Origin: JAYEJW01 sp034716535
GTDB taxonomy: Bacteria > Pseudomonadota > Gammaproteobacteria > Chromatiales > Chromatiaceae
Reading direction: 5' to 3'
Length of the DNA stretch: 7,494 nucleotides
Assembly: GCA_034716535.1 (NCBI GenBank)
Contig: JAYEJW010000514.1
Span: 1 to 7,494 of the forward strand
A program made the translations under genes and the position numbers. Numbering within the stretch: the stretch's first letter is position 1; every line of letters starts with the position of its first letter. The notes under the pieces are model-generated. The model was given only the letters and a program-made list of their open reading frames with translations, did no database searches and was not told the DNA's origin. Positions 1-6,766 of this stretch are shown piece after piece.

Positions 1-2
1 CC

Positions 3-110
3 GCCACTATCGACAAGCTCGCCCGTAATGTTCGGCGTGTCTTCGACTATCTGCGCATGACCGGCAATTCGGTCCCCCGATCGCAACTTACATGCGATCA
101 GGCTGGTTAG
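3..110 (+). pseudogene. hsdR: Frame-broken upstream part of hsdR (pre-Walker A segment)
   Basis: The frame starting at position 3 is open from the window edge and ends at TAG 108-110. It reads like genuine coding sequence, including the stretch RRVFDYLRMTGNSVPRSQL that ends at 89. Type I HsdR proteins normally have a PRYYQ..AI motif about 20 residues before Walker A. Here PR.QL is in frame 3 (to 89), HAIRLV is in frame 1 (91-108), and ERICRGRILL is in frame 2 (from 110). Skipping one A at 90 and one A at 109 joins all three into a family-like sequence. I therefore read this as the 5' continuation of the hsdR gene below, whose nuclease domain would be off the window. The helicase frame itself is closed upstream by TAA at 26-28. 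Alternatives are sequencing errors, or the end of an unrelated gene fused by rearrangement. Confidence 0.5.
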
Positions 111-1921
111 AACGGATTTGCCGTGGACGCATTCTGCTGGTCATGGCCACGGGCACCGGAAAGACCTACACAGCCTTCCAGATCATCTGGCGGCTGTGGA
201 AGTCCGGCAGAGCCAAGCGCATCCTCTTTCTGGTTGACCGCAACATCCTCGCCGACCAGGCCAAGACCAACGATTTCAAGCCCTTCGGCTCGGCCCTGAC
301 GAAGATCCAAAAGCGTCAGGCCGACAAGTCCTACGAGGTGTATCTCGCCCTCTACCAGGCCGTCTCGGGGACCGAGGTAGACAAGAACATCTACAAGCAG
401 TTCTCACCCGACTTTTTCGACCTGGTGGTCATCGACGAGTGTCACCGCGGCAGCGCCCGTGAGGACGCCGCCTGGCACGAGATCCTCAACTACTTCTCCT
501 CCGCGGTGCACATCGGCCTCACCGCGACCCCGAAGGAGACCAAGGAAGTCTCCAACATCCACTACTTCGGCGACCCGATCTACACTTACAGCCTGCGCCA
601 GGGCATCGAGGACGGCTTCCTGGCCCCCTACAAGGTCGTCCGCGTCGATCTCGACAAGGACCTGTTCGGCTGGCGACCGCCCAAGGGCAAGACCGACAAG
701 CGCGGCGAGCTGGTTGAAGACCGCGTCTACAACCAGAAGGACATGGACCGCGTGCTGGTCCTGGAGCAACGTACCCAGCTCGTTGCCCGGCGTATCACGG
801 AGTTCCTGAAAGGGACCAATCGCTTCGACAAGACCATCGTCTTCTGCGAGGACATCGATCACGCCGAGCGCATGCGCCAGGCTCTGGTCAACGAGAACCC
901 TGATCTAGCCAAGGCCAACCGCAAGTACGTCATGCGGATCACCGGCGACGAGCAGGAGGGGAAGGCGGAGCTCGACAACTTCATCGACCCGGAGAGCGAC
1001 TACCCGGTCATCGCCACCACCTCGGAGCTCATGTCCACCGGCGTGGACGCGCAAACCTGCAAGCTCATCGTGCTGGACCAGTCCATCCAGTCCATGACCA
1101 AGTTCAAGCAGATCATCGGGCGCGGCACCCGGATCAACGAAGCCTATGGCAAGTTCTACTTCACCATCATGGACTTCAAGAAGGCGACGGAGCTGTTCGC
1201 CGACCCGGACTTCGACGGCGAACCCGTGCAAATTTACGATCCAGGTCCAGAGGACCCCGTCAATCCCCCTGATGACGAAGAAACCAGCGGTGAAAAGGAC
1301 GACGCCTTCGATTCCGGCGAAAGCGACGACGACAGCGGCGGCGATACGGGCGACGGTGGCCGCATCAAGTACGTCATCGGCGACGTCCCTGTCTACGTGA
1401 TCGCCGAGCGTGTCCAGTACTACGGGCCGGACGGCAAGTTGATCACGGAATCGCTCAAGGACTACACCCGCCGCACCCTGCACAAGACCTACGCCTCCCT
1501 CGACGCCTTCCTGGACACCTGGACCCACGCGGGCAAGAAGAAGCTCATCATCGAGGAGCTGGAGCAACAGGGCGTGCTTTGGGAGGCCCTGGCCGATGAG
1601 GTCGGCAAGGACCTCGACCCCTTCGACCTGATCTGCCACGTCGCCTTCGGCCAGCCACCGCTCACTCGGAAGGAGCGGGCCAACAAGGTGCGCAAGCGCG
1701 GCTACTTCACCAAGTACGGCGATCAGGCCCGCCTGGTGCTCGACTCCCTGCTCGACAAGTACGCGGACGAGGGCATCGAGAACCTGGAGGACAAGACTGT
1801 GCTCAAGGTGCCCCCGTTCAACGAGATCGGCACGCCGGTGGAGATCGTCCGGATGTTCGGCGGCAAGCGCGGCTTCGAGGAGGCCGTCCAGGGTTTGGCC
1901 CAGATGCTGTACGCGAAATAA
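92..1921 (+). CDS. hsdR: Type I restriction enzyme R subunit, helicase and C-terminal part (5'-truncated)
   Basis: This is the ATP-dependent DNA translocase of a type I R-M enzyme; with HsdM and HsdS it reels in DNA and cuts unmethylated targets. Over 609 residues the superfamily 2 motifs are intact: Walker A ATGTGKT (19-25), DECH box (115-118), motif III LTATP (143-147), motif IV region IVFCED (249-254), motif V STGVDA (315-320) and motif VI QIIGRGTR (340-347). An acidic Asp/Glu/Gly-rich linker (about 383-424) precedes an EcoEI R-type C-terminal domain (about 425-605). The N-terminal PD-(D/E)XK nuclease domain is absent; EcoAI/EcoEI R subunits are about 810 residues, so some 170-200 are missing here. 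ATG 92 is the only start in the open frame and has no convincing ribosome site, so it is probably not the native start. As it stands the product should be a motor without a nuclease. The identity is certain; whether it is functional is doubtful. Confidence 0.9.
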   Translation: MRSGWLERICRGRILLVMATGTGKTYTAFQIIWRLWKSGRAKRILFLVDRNILADQAKTNDFKPFGSALTKIQKRQADKSYEVYLALYQAVSGTEVDKNIYKQFSPDFFDLVVIDECHRGSAREDAAWHEILNYFSSAVHIGLTATPKETKEVSNIHYFGDPIYTYSLRQGIEDGFLAPYKVVRVDLDKDLFGWRPPKGKTDKRGELVEDRVYNQKDMDRVLVLEQRTQLVARRITEFLKGTNRFDKTIVFCEDIDHAERMRQALVNENPDLAKANRKYVMRITGDEQEGKAELDNFIDPESDYPVIATTSELMSTGVDAQTCKLIVLDQSIQSMTKFKQIIGRGTRINEAYGKFYFTIMDFKKATELFADPDFDGEPVQIYDPGPEDPVNPPDDEETSGEKDDAFDSGESDDDSGGDTGDGGRIKYVIGDVPVYVIAERVQYYGPDGKLITESLKDYTRRTLHKTYASLDAFLDTWTHAGKKKLIIEELEQQGVLWEALADEVGKDLDPFDLICHVAFGQPPLTRKERANKVRKRGYFTKYGDQARLVLDSLLDKYADEGIENLEDKTVLKVPPFNEIGTPVEIVRMFGGKRGFEEAVQGLAQMLYAK

Positions 1922-1998
1922 ACTAGCTAGCGACCAACGAGGGTCCAGCGCCACGGCGCGGGCCAGACACCGATAGCTGAGTCCTTCCGGAACAAGCC

Positions 1999-2232
1999 AT
2001 GAACCACCGATTCGACCGTATTACCATCGACCCGTCCGTCATGAACGGCCAGCCCTGCATCCGGGGGATGCGGTTGACCGTCAAGCGCGTCGTTCAGGCG
2101 GTTGCGCTGTATCCGGACCGCCGGGAGCTCAAGGACGAGTATCCGGAGCTGGAGGAAGACGACCTGCGCCAGGCATTGGAGTTTGCGGCCAGCTACCTGG
2201 ACGACGAAGAGATCCACCTCGGCGCGGCCTGA
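1999..2232 (+). CDS. DUF433 family antitoxin (VapB-like)
   Basis: This 77-residue protein belongs to the DUF433 family, small proteins that usually pair with PIN-like toxins and are thought to neutralise them and bind DNA. The family signature is plain: I..DPSVMNGQPCIRG.R.TV at residues 10-28, followed by a helical part (LKDEYPELEEDDLRQALEFA, 44-63) and a short acidic tail ending in EIHLGAA. The length is normal for the family. It starts 77 bp after hsdR, on the same strand, with only a weak GGAA upstream as a ribosome site; I see no clear promoter in that gap, so it may be read from the hsd transcript. It overlaps the toxin gene by one base (TGATG), the usual arrangement for an antitoxin-first pair that keeps expression matched. 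Antitoxin function is inferred from family and context. Confidence 0.9.
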   Translation: MNHRFDRITIDPSVMNGQPCIRGMRLTVKRVVQAVALYPDRRELKDEYPELEEDDLRQALEFAASYLDDEEIHLGAA

Positions 2233-2627
2233 TGCGCCTGCTCCTCGACCAGGGACTCCCGCGGAGCGCCGTCCGACACCTCAGCGCCCGCGGCATCGAC
2301 GCCGTCCACGCCGCCGATCTCGGTCTCAGCGCCGCTGCCGACAGCCTGATCCTGGAGCGTGCCCGCACGGAACATCGCGTCCTGGTGACGCTCGATGCTG
2401 ACTTCCATGCACTCCTGGCTCTCTCCGGAGCTTCCGGCCCTTCGGTCCTGCGCATCCGCCGCGAAGGTCTCCGGGGCGACGCGATGGCCGAGCTGGTGTC
2501 CAGGGTCGTCTTCCTGGTCCGGGAGCAGTTGAGCGCGGGCGCGATGGTCACGGTCACCGAGCGTGGCGTCCGGATTCACCGACTGCCCGTAGCTTCTCCG
2601 GAACCGATGACCAAGAGGACGGATTGA
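2232..2627 (+). CDS. DUF5615 PIN-like toxin
   Basis: This 131-residue protein is of the DUF5615 (Mut7-C/PIN-like) type, the usual partner of DUF433 and a presumed RNase toxin. The hallmarks are LLLDQGLP at 3-10, with the acidic residue D6 (commonly LLDENLP), and VTLDADF at 52-58, with D55 and D57, which are the expected metal-binding acids of a PIN-type active site. Between them lies the RGIDAVHAADLGL segment (20-32), typical of the family. A longer C-terminal part (about 85-131) ends in a strand-rich VTVTERGVRIHRLP region. Translation is coupled to the antitoxin by the TGATG junction. The acidic residues look intact, so the toxin is probably active and would need the upstream antitoxin. No RNA target can be predicted from sequence. 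Confidence 0.88.
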   Translation: MRLLLDQGLPRSAVRHLSARGIDAVHAADLGLSAAADSLILERARTEHRVLVTLDADFHALLALSGASGPSVLRIRREGLRGDAMAELVSRVVFLVREQLSAGAMVTVTERGVRIHRLPVASPEPMTKRTD

Positions 2628-2635
2628 CCATGTAG
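2613..2635 (+). promoter_or_regulatory. Ribosome site plus start-stop (ATG TAG) junction
   Basis: A good Shine-Dalgarno sequence, AAGAGGA (2613-2619), sits 10 bases before ATG 2630-2632. That ATG is only two bases past the toxin stop (TGA 2625-2627) and is followed immediately by TAG 2633-2635. Ribosomes ending the toxin gene, or entering at this site, would start and stop at once. The placement shows that ATG 2630 was the intended start of the zinc-ribbon gene that continues in the same frame. Confidence 0.5.
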
Positions 2636-2851
2636 AAAGACGGCTCAACGGATACGACCAAGATCGGCTTCCTTAACCGCAACGACCAGACCAACCTCGG
2701 CACCCGTGGTGTCAAGGGCACCGACCATGGCCAACTCGCCTACAAGCTGCGGTGCAATACGTGCGGCCATGAGTACGGCGCAAACGGCACTGACATCTTC
2801 CAGCGCAAGTGCCCGAACTGCCAGGGTGGCCTGCCAGGCATCGACTACTGA
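2630..2851 (+). pseudogene. Small zinc-ribbon protein, amber stop at codon 2
   Basis: From ATG 2630 the frame encodes 73 codons ending at TGA 2849-2851, but codon 2 is TAG. After it the frame is fully open and has no ATG, GTG or TTG, so no standard start can replace the blocked one. The predicted product has a polar N-terminus (KIGFLNRNDQTNLG, 11-24), a KGTDH motif (29-33) and a zinc ribbon built from CNTC (42-45) and CPNC (61-64), joined by GHEYGANGTDIFQRK, with the tail GGLPGIDY. I recall similar short, uncharacterised zinc-ribbon proteins near hsd genes, but I cannot name a family. Position between the toxin and hsdM suggests an R-M accessory role, perhaps nucleic-acid or protein binding. 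It is either a recent nonsense pseudogene, a sequencing error, or a gene started at a non-standard codon. The conserved-looking body argues the damage, if real, is recent. Confidence 0.65.
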
Positions 2852-2884
2852 CGACGCACGCCAACAGCAAGGAACCCAGCCTCG

Positions 2885-4351
2885 ATGAGCCTCACCACCA
2901 CCATCAAATCCATCCAGGACATCATGCGCAAGGACGCCGGTGTGGACGGCGACGCCCAGCGCATCGGCCAGCTCGGCTGGATGCTGTTTTTGAAGATCTT
3001 CGACGACCAGGAACAGGAGCTGGAGCTGACCTACGACGACTACGAGTCTCCCATCCCGGAGCGTCTGCGCTGGAGCACCTGGGCCGCGAACCCCGAGGGG
3101 ATCACAGGCGATCGCCTGCTCGACTTCGTCAACAACGACCTCTTTCCGACGCTGAAGGACCTCTCCGCCACCTCCCGCGGCCACACCCAGCGCGGCCTCG
3201 TGGTCCAGGCTGCCTTCGAGGACGCCTTCAACTACATGAAGACCGGCACCCTCATGCGCCAGGTCGTCAACAAGCTCAACGAGATCGACTTCAACCGCGC
3301 CGCCGACCGCCATACCTTCAACGACATCTACGAGAAGCTGCTCAATGACCTGCAGAGCGCGGGCAACGCCGGCGAGTTCTACACCCCGCGAGCGGTCACC
3401 CAGTTCATGGTGGACATGACCGACCCCAGGCTCGGCGAGACCCTGCTCGACCCGGCCTGCGGCACCGGCGGCTTCCTCTCCTGCGGCATCGAGCACGTTC
3501 GCGCCAACTACGTGAAGAACGTCGAGGACCGCGAGACCCTACAGCGATCCTTCCACGGCATCGAGAAGAAGCAACTCCCGCACCTGCTCTGCACCACCAA
3601 TATGCTGCTCCACGGCATCGAGGTCCCCTCCCGGGTCCGCCACGACAACGCCCTGGCCCGGCCCCTGACCAGCTACGGTCCGCAGGACCGGGTCGAGGTC
3701 ATCGTCACCAACCCGCCCTTCGGCGGCATGGAGGAGGACGGCATCGAGCAGAAGTTCCCGGCCACCTTCCGCACCCGCGAGACGGCGGATCTGTTCCTGG
3801 TCCTCATCATGCGCCGCCTTAAGGAGCGCGGGCGCGCCGCCGTCGTCCTACCGGACGGCTTCCTGTTCGGCGAGGGCATTAAGACCCGCATCAAAGAGAA
3901 GCTGCTCACGGACTGCAACCTGCACACCGTCGTCCGCCTCCCCAACGGCGTGTTCAACCCCTACACCGGCATCAAGACCAACCTCCTGTTCTTCGAGAAG
4001 GGCGAGCCCACCGAGGCCGTCTGGTACTTCGAGCACCCCTACCCGGAAGGCTACAAGTCCTACTCCAAGACCAAGCCCATCCGCATCCAGGAGTTCGATC
4101 TGGAGAAAGCCTGGTGGGGCGGTGCCGAGCGTAAGGACCGCCAGGAGACCGAGCACTCCTGGCGCGTGCCCGTGTCGGAAATCCAGACCACCAACTACAA
4201 CCTGGATATCAAGAACCCGCACGACGCCGACGAGGGTCCAGGCGACCCGGACGCGTTGCTGGCCCAGTATCAGGAGTTACAGACCGAGATCGACGCTATC
4301 CGCGACCAACTCAAGGCCGAGCTGGCTTCCGCCCTGGAGCACCACGCATGA
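2885..4351 (+). CDS. hsdM: Type I DNA methyltransferase M subunit (N6-adenine)
   Basis: This 488-residue subunit transfers a methyl group from S-adenosylmethionine to adenine N6 in the target chosen by HsdS. Two M with one S form the methylase; adding HsdR gives the nuclease. An HsdM N-terminal helical domain spans about 5-135, followed by the AGEFYTPRAV segment (162-171), the cofactor-binding motif I DPACGTGGF (189-197) and the catalytic motif IV NPPF (276-279). The C-terminal end (about 455-488) is a Glu/Gln-rich helix, probably coiled coil. Length matches the EcoAI family (about 489). The start is supported by the typical opening MSLTTTIKSIQDIMRKDAGV and by AAGGA (2869-2873) 11 bases upstream. 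Its stop overlaps the hsdS start by four bases (ATGA), so translation is coupled. All key motifs are intact and I expect an active enzyme. Confidence 0.97.
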   Translation: MSLTTTIKSIQDIMRKDAGVDGDAQRIGQLGWMLFLKIFDDQEQELELTYDDYESPIPERLRWSTWAANPEGITGDRLLDFVNNDLFPTLKDLSATSRGHTQRGLVVQAAFEDAFNYMKTGTLMRQVVNKLNEIDFNRAADRHTFNDIYEKLLNDLQSAGNAGEFYTPRAVTQFMVDMTDPRLGETLLDPACGTGGFLSCGIEHVRANYVKNVEDRETLQRSFHGIEKKQLPHLLCTTNMLLHGIEVPSRVRHDNALARPLTSYGPQDRVEVIVTNPPFGGMEEDGIEQKFPATFRTRETADLFLVLIMRRLKERGRAAVVLPDGFLFGEGIKTRIKEKLLTDCNLHTVVRLPNGVFNPYTGIKTNLLFFEKGEPTEAVWYFEHPYPEGYKSYSKTKPIRIQEFDLEKAWWGGAERKDRQETEHSWRVPVSEIQTTNYNLDIKNPHDADEGPGDPDALLAQYQELQTEIDAIRDQLKAELASALEHHA

Positions 4352-6141
4352 GTCCGGAGCCGTTTCTGACGCAGTTCGGGCATCTGGCCGACGCCCCGAA
4401 CGGGATCGCAAAGCTTCGGGAGCTGATCCTGCAGTTGGCGGTGAAGGGGGAGCTGGTGCCGCAAGACCCCAACGACGAACCCGCTTCTGTGTTGTTGGAG
4501 AGGATCAGAGCGGAGAAGGAACGTCTGGTCTCGGAACGGATGATCAAGAAGACAAAGTCGCTGCCGCCGATTGACCCTGATGAAACCCCGTTTGTCGTGC
4601 CGAATGGTTGGATGTGGGCACACTTGACCGACGTGCTCGGGCTTGTGACTGACGGAGATCATCAGCCGCCACCACGTTCAGAATCAGGGAAGCCGTTCCT
4701 GGTTATCGGCAATCTGAACCAGGGAAGAGTGACCTTCGAAGGTTGCCGATGGGTACCGGAAGCGTATTACAGAGAACTTGATTGGGGCCGGAAACCTCGC
4801 ATTGGAGACATCCTGTACACGGTTACTGGGTCGTATGGAATTCCCATCCCAGTAGACTGTGATACCGAATTCTGCGTTCAGCGGCACGTGGCGATCTTCA
4901 AGGCTGCGCAATCCACACCCAGCGCCTATTTGATGATTCTGTTGGGATCTCGTTATGCGTTCGATTATGCGACGGCTGTCGCTACCGGAATCGCGCAGAA
5001 GACGGTACCGCTGAAAGGACTACGCACAATGCCGCTGCCGATCGCACCCATCGGAGAGCAATCCCGCATTGTTGCCAAGGTCGATCAACTCATGGCCCTT
5101 TGCGACGACCTGGAGGCCAAGCAGAACCAGCGCACCGAGACCCACGGCCACCTCATCCGCGCCGCCCACCAGCCGCTCACCCAGCCCCACGATCACGCCG
5201 AGTTCCAAGCCGCCTGGAAGCGCATCCGCGACAACTTCGACCGTCTCCACACCACCACCGATTCCGTCAAGGCCCTGCGCCAGACCATCCTCCAGCTCGC
5301 CGTCCAGGGCAGGCTCGTCCCTCAGGACCCGAACGACGAGCCCGCGAGTGTGTTGTTGGAGAAGATCAGGGCGGAGAAGGAGCGCCTGGTCGCGGAGGGG
5401 AAGATCAAGAAGGAGAAGCCGCTATCCCCTGTTGGCCTGGTGGAACTGCCTTTTGACCTGCCAGAAAGTTGGCAGCGCACGAGGTTCGGTGCGGTTTATC
5501 TGGATTCCGCGGCGGGGTGGAGCCTCCGCGCAGAGAACCGACCAGCATCCGATGGTGAGTGGGGGGTATTGAAAGTCAGTGCGGTATCCTGGGGCGAATT
5601 TCGATCCTTTGAGAATAAGGCTCTCCCGACGTCGTTGGCCCCCCGTCCTCAATACGAAGTGATGCAGGGAGACTTCCTCCTGTCTCGGGCCAACACCGCC
5701 GATTTGGTGGCACGTAGCGTCGTGGTAGGAACCACACCATCCAGGCTAATGATGAGCGATAAGATAATCCGACTTCACCTCGACAGTTCGCTCGTAGATA
5801 TCCGGTACTTGAACCTGTTCAACAATTCCTCATTCGCCAGAGCTTATTACGCTAAGGAAGCTGGCGGGACAAGTAGCTCGATGAAGAATGTCTCTCGTAA
5901 GCAGATCGCGCTATTGCCAGTTGCATTGCCGCCAAGACCAGAGCAGTCCCGTATCGTTGCCAGGGTCGAACAGCTCACGGTCCTCTGCGACGAGCTGGAG
6001 ACGAAGATCGAAGCCAACCAGGGTACGGCCCAGCACTTCGCTGAGACAGTGGTGGCGGAGCTGGCAGCGCAGGGCGTTGGAGGAATGGTAGCGGTGGATC
6101 ATAGCCATCCCTCGCTCGCCGATCCGGCCCGGCATCCATGA
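4348..6141 (+). CDS. hsdS: Type I R-M specificity subunit S
   Basis: HsdS recognises the bipartite DNA target and holds HsdM and HsdR together. Its 597 residues are in the EcoAI/EcoEI size range (about 590), longer than the common 400-460. The order is: conserved N-terminal helix region (about 20-70), target recognition domain 1 (about 88-232), spacer helix (EQSRIVAKVDQLMALCDDLE, 237-256), a linker, a second copy of the conserved region (310-355), recognition domain 2 (about 373-527), a second spacer helix (EQSRIVARVEQLTVLCDELE, 532-551) and a short tail. The two halves mirror each other, as expected of a pseudo-symmetric S subunit. GGAG (4336-4339) lies 8 bases before ATG 4348, inside the hsdM end. 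The recognition domains are A/T-richer in codon choice than the conserved parts, fitting exchange by recombination. The recognised sequence cannot be read from this. Confidence 0.96.
   Translation: MSPEPFLTQFGHLADAPNGIAKLRELILQLAVKGELVPQDPNDEPASVLLERIRAEKERLVSERMIKKTKSLPPIDPDETPFVVPNGWMWAHLTDVLGLVTDGDHQPPPRSESGKPFLVIGNLNQGRVTFEGCRWVPEAYYRELDWGRKPRIGDILYTVTGSYGIPIPVDCDTEFCVQRHVAIFKAAQSTPSAYLMILLGSRYAFDYATAVATGIAQKTVPLKGLRTMPLPIAPIGEQSRIVAKVDQLMALCDDLEAKQNQRTETHGHLIRAAHQPLTQPHDHAEFQAAWKRIRDNFDRLHTTTDSVKALRQTILQLAVQGRLVPQDPNDEPASVLLEKIRAEKERLVAEGKIKKEKPLSPVGLVELPFDLPESWQRTRFGAVYLDSAAGWSLRAENRPASDGEWGVLKVSAVSWGEFRSFENKALPTSLAPRPQYEVMQGDFLLSRANTADLVARSVVVGTTPSRLMMSDKIIRLHLDSSLVDIRYLNLFNNSSFARAYYAKEAGGTSSSMKNVSRKQIALLPVALPPRPEQSRIVARVEQLTVLCDELETKIEANQGTAQHFAETVVAELAAQGVGGMVAVDHSHPSLADPARHP
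4414..4530 (+). repeat. hsdS internal repeat, copy 1
   Basis: This encodes HsdS residues 23-61, LRELILQLAVKGELVPQD and onward, which recur at residues 310-348. The copies are 861 bases apart. By hand count the first 75 bases differ at 24 positions, whereas the last 42 (from GTGTTGTTGGAG) differ at only 4. Such repeats are normal in HsdS and can support domain shuffling between recognition domains. Confidence 0.85.
5275..5391 (+). repeat. hsdS internal repeat, copy 2
   Basis: This is the second copy of the conserved helix region (residues 310-348), just before recognition domain 2. It shares the PQDPNDEPASVLLE core and RAEKERLV end with copy 1. The shared TTG TTG leucine codons are unusual for this GC-rich gene, which suggests common recent origin of the 3' part of both copies. 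Confidence 0.85.
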
Positions 6142-6650
6142 CCGTCCTTCGCTGCACCCAGAAGCTGCTCGCCGAGCTGCGCGTCAAGTCTGGCCAAGAC
6201 ACCGATGCTACCGAGACCGGCTGGCACGCCAACCTACTGCGCATCGACCGCTACAGGTGCGTGTTGTTCACCCACGACCAAACCCTGTTCTCGTTCTTCG
6301 TCTGCCGCCCGACGCGGCTCGACTTTGAACACTTCCCCGCGGTGTTCGGTCAGGGCCTATTCAAGGCCCTGTTGAGGGCCGGGTTTTCTCAAGGTCAAGT
6401 CGAGTACATGCTCGAGGCAACCAGGGAGATCCGCTTTGCCAAGACCAATAACCGCCGCGTGCTCGGCTCCATGAACAACATGGCGGAGATGCTGGAGTGG
6501 ACCATCAGCTCCCGCGGCGGACTCGCCGCCGCCGACCCCGCCGATCTACAGCGCCTGCTCAACGAGACGCCTTTCAAGGCCATCGGGTACGAACACCCGC
6601 TCAAGCGAATGCAGGACCTCCTCTCAGAATTCCGGGGACAGCATACGTAA
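6138..6650 (+). CDS. DUF6933 domain protein, coupled to hsdS
   Basis: This 170-residue protein has no known activity; from memory it fits the DUF6933 family. Visible family-like motifs are the opening LRCTQKLL (4-11), WHANLL (29-34), a strand pair CVLFTHDQTLFSFFV (41-55) and TNNRRVLGSMNNMAEMLE (103-120). There is no signal peptide, membrane segment or recognisable catalytic motif, so it is probably a soluble cytoplasmic protein. The ATG lies inside the hsdS end (ATGA, 6138-6141), the same junction as hsdM-hsdS, so its synthesis should follow HsdS. That arrangement suggests a product made in step with the R-M complex, possibly a regulator or partner, but this rests on context only. It is the last gene before the hairpin at 6665. 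The start is firm; the family name is fairly sure; the role is unknown. Confidence 0.85.
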   Translation: MTVLRCTQKLLAELRVKSGQDTDATETGWHANLLRIDRYRCVLFTHDQTLFSFFVCRPTRLDFEHFPAVFGQGLFKALLRAGFSQGQVEYMLEATREIRFAKTNNRRVLGSMNNMAEMLEWTISSRGGLAAADPADLQRLLNETPFKAIGYEHPLKRMQDLLSEFRGQHT

Positions 6651-6664
6651 TTCACTGGACTTGA

Positions 6665-6701
6665 CGAGCGTCCGCTGTGCCTTCGATTGCGGACTTGCTC
6701 G
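6665..6701 (+). terminator. Hairpin after the operon, possible terminator
   Basis: Arm CGAGCGTCCGC (6665-6675) pairs with GCGGAC-TT-GCTCG (6689-6701) to give an 11-bp GC-rich stem with a two-base bulge and a 13-base loop. It begins 14 bases after the DUF6933 stop. No T-run follows, so it is not a classic intrinsic terminator; it may instead protect the 3' end of the mRNA or be a REP-type palindrome linked to the transposase remnant. Confidence 0.45.
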
Positions 6702-6766
6702 AACCAAGCGTCGATGTCTGCTGGCCGACAACCGTCCGTCAGCGCCCTGCATCTCGTCCTGTGTTC

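Noticed and set aside
905..1954. 349-codon open frame on the minus strand opposite hsdR
   Set aside because: It mirrors the codon bias of the GC-rich hsdR frame, its product is a Val/Leu/Gly/Asp-rich string with no domain, and the plus frame has clear helicase motifs.
1943..1960. GCGCCACGGCGC as a terminator between hsdR and the antitoxin gene
   Set aside because: Only a 4-bp stem with a realistic loop and no T-run; too weak to support.
2129..2648. Overlapping minus-strand open frames opposite the toxin gene
   Set aside because: Arg/Ser/Pro-rich translations typical of shadow frames; the plus-strand DUF433/DUF5615 pair explains the sequence.
2645..3496. 283-codon minus-strand open frame across the zinc-ribbon gene and the 5' part of hsdM
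   Set aside because: The plus strand has recognised HsdM motifs here; the minus product shows only low-complexity Val/Ala/Gly/Glu sequence.
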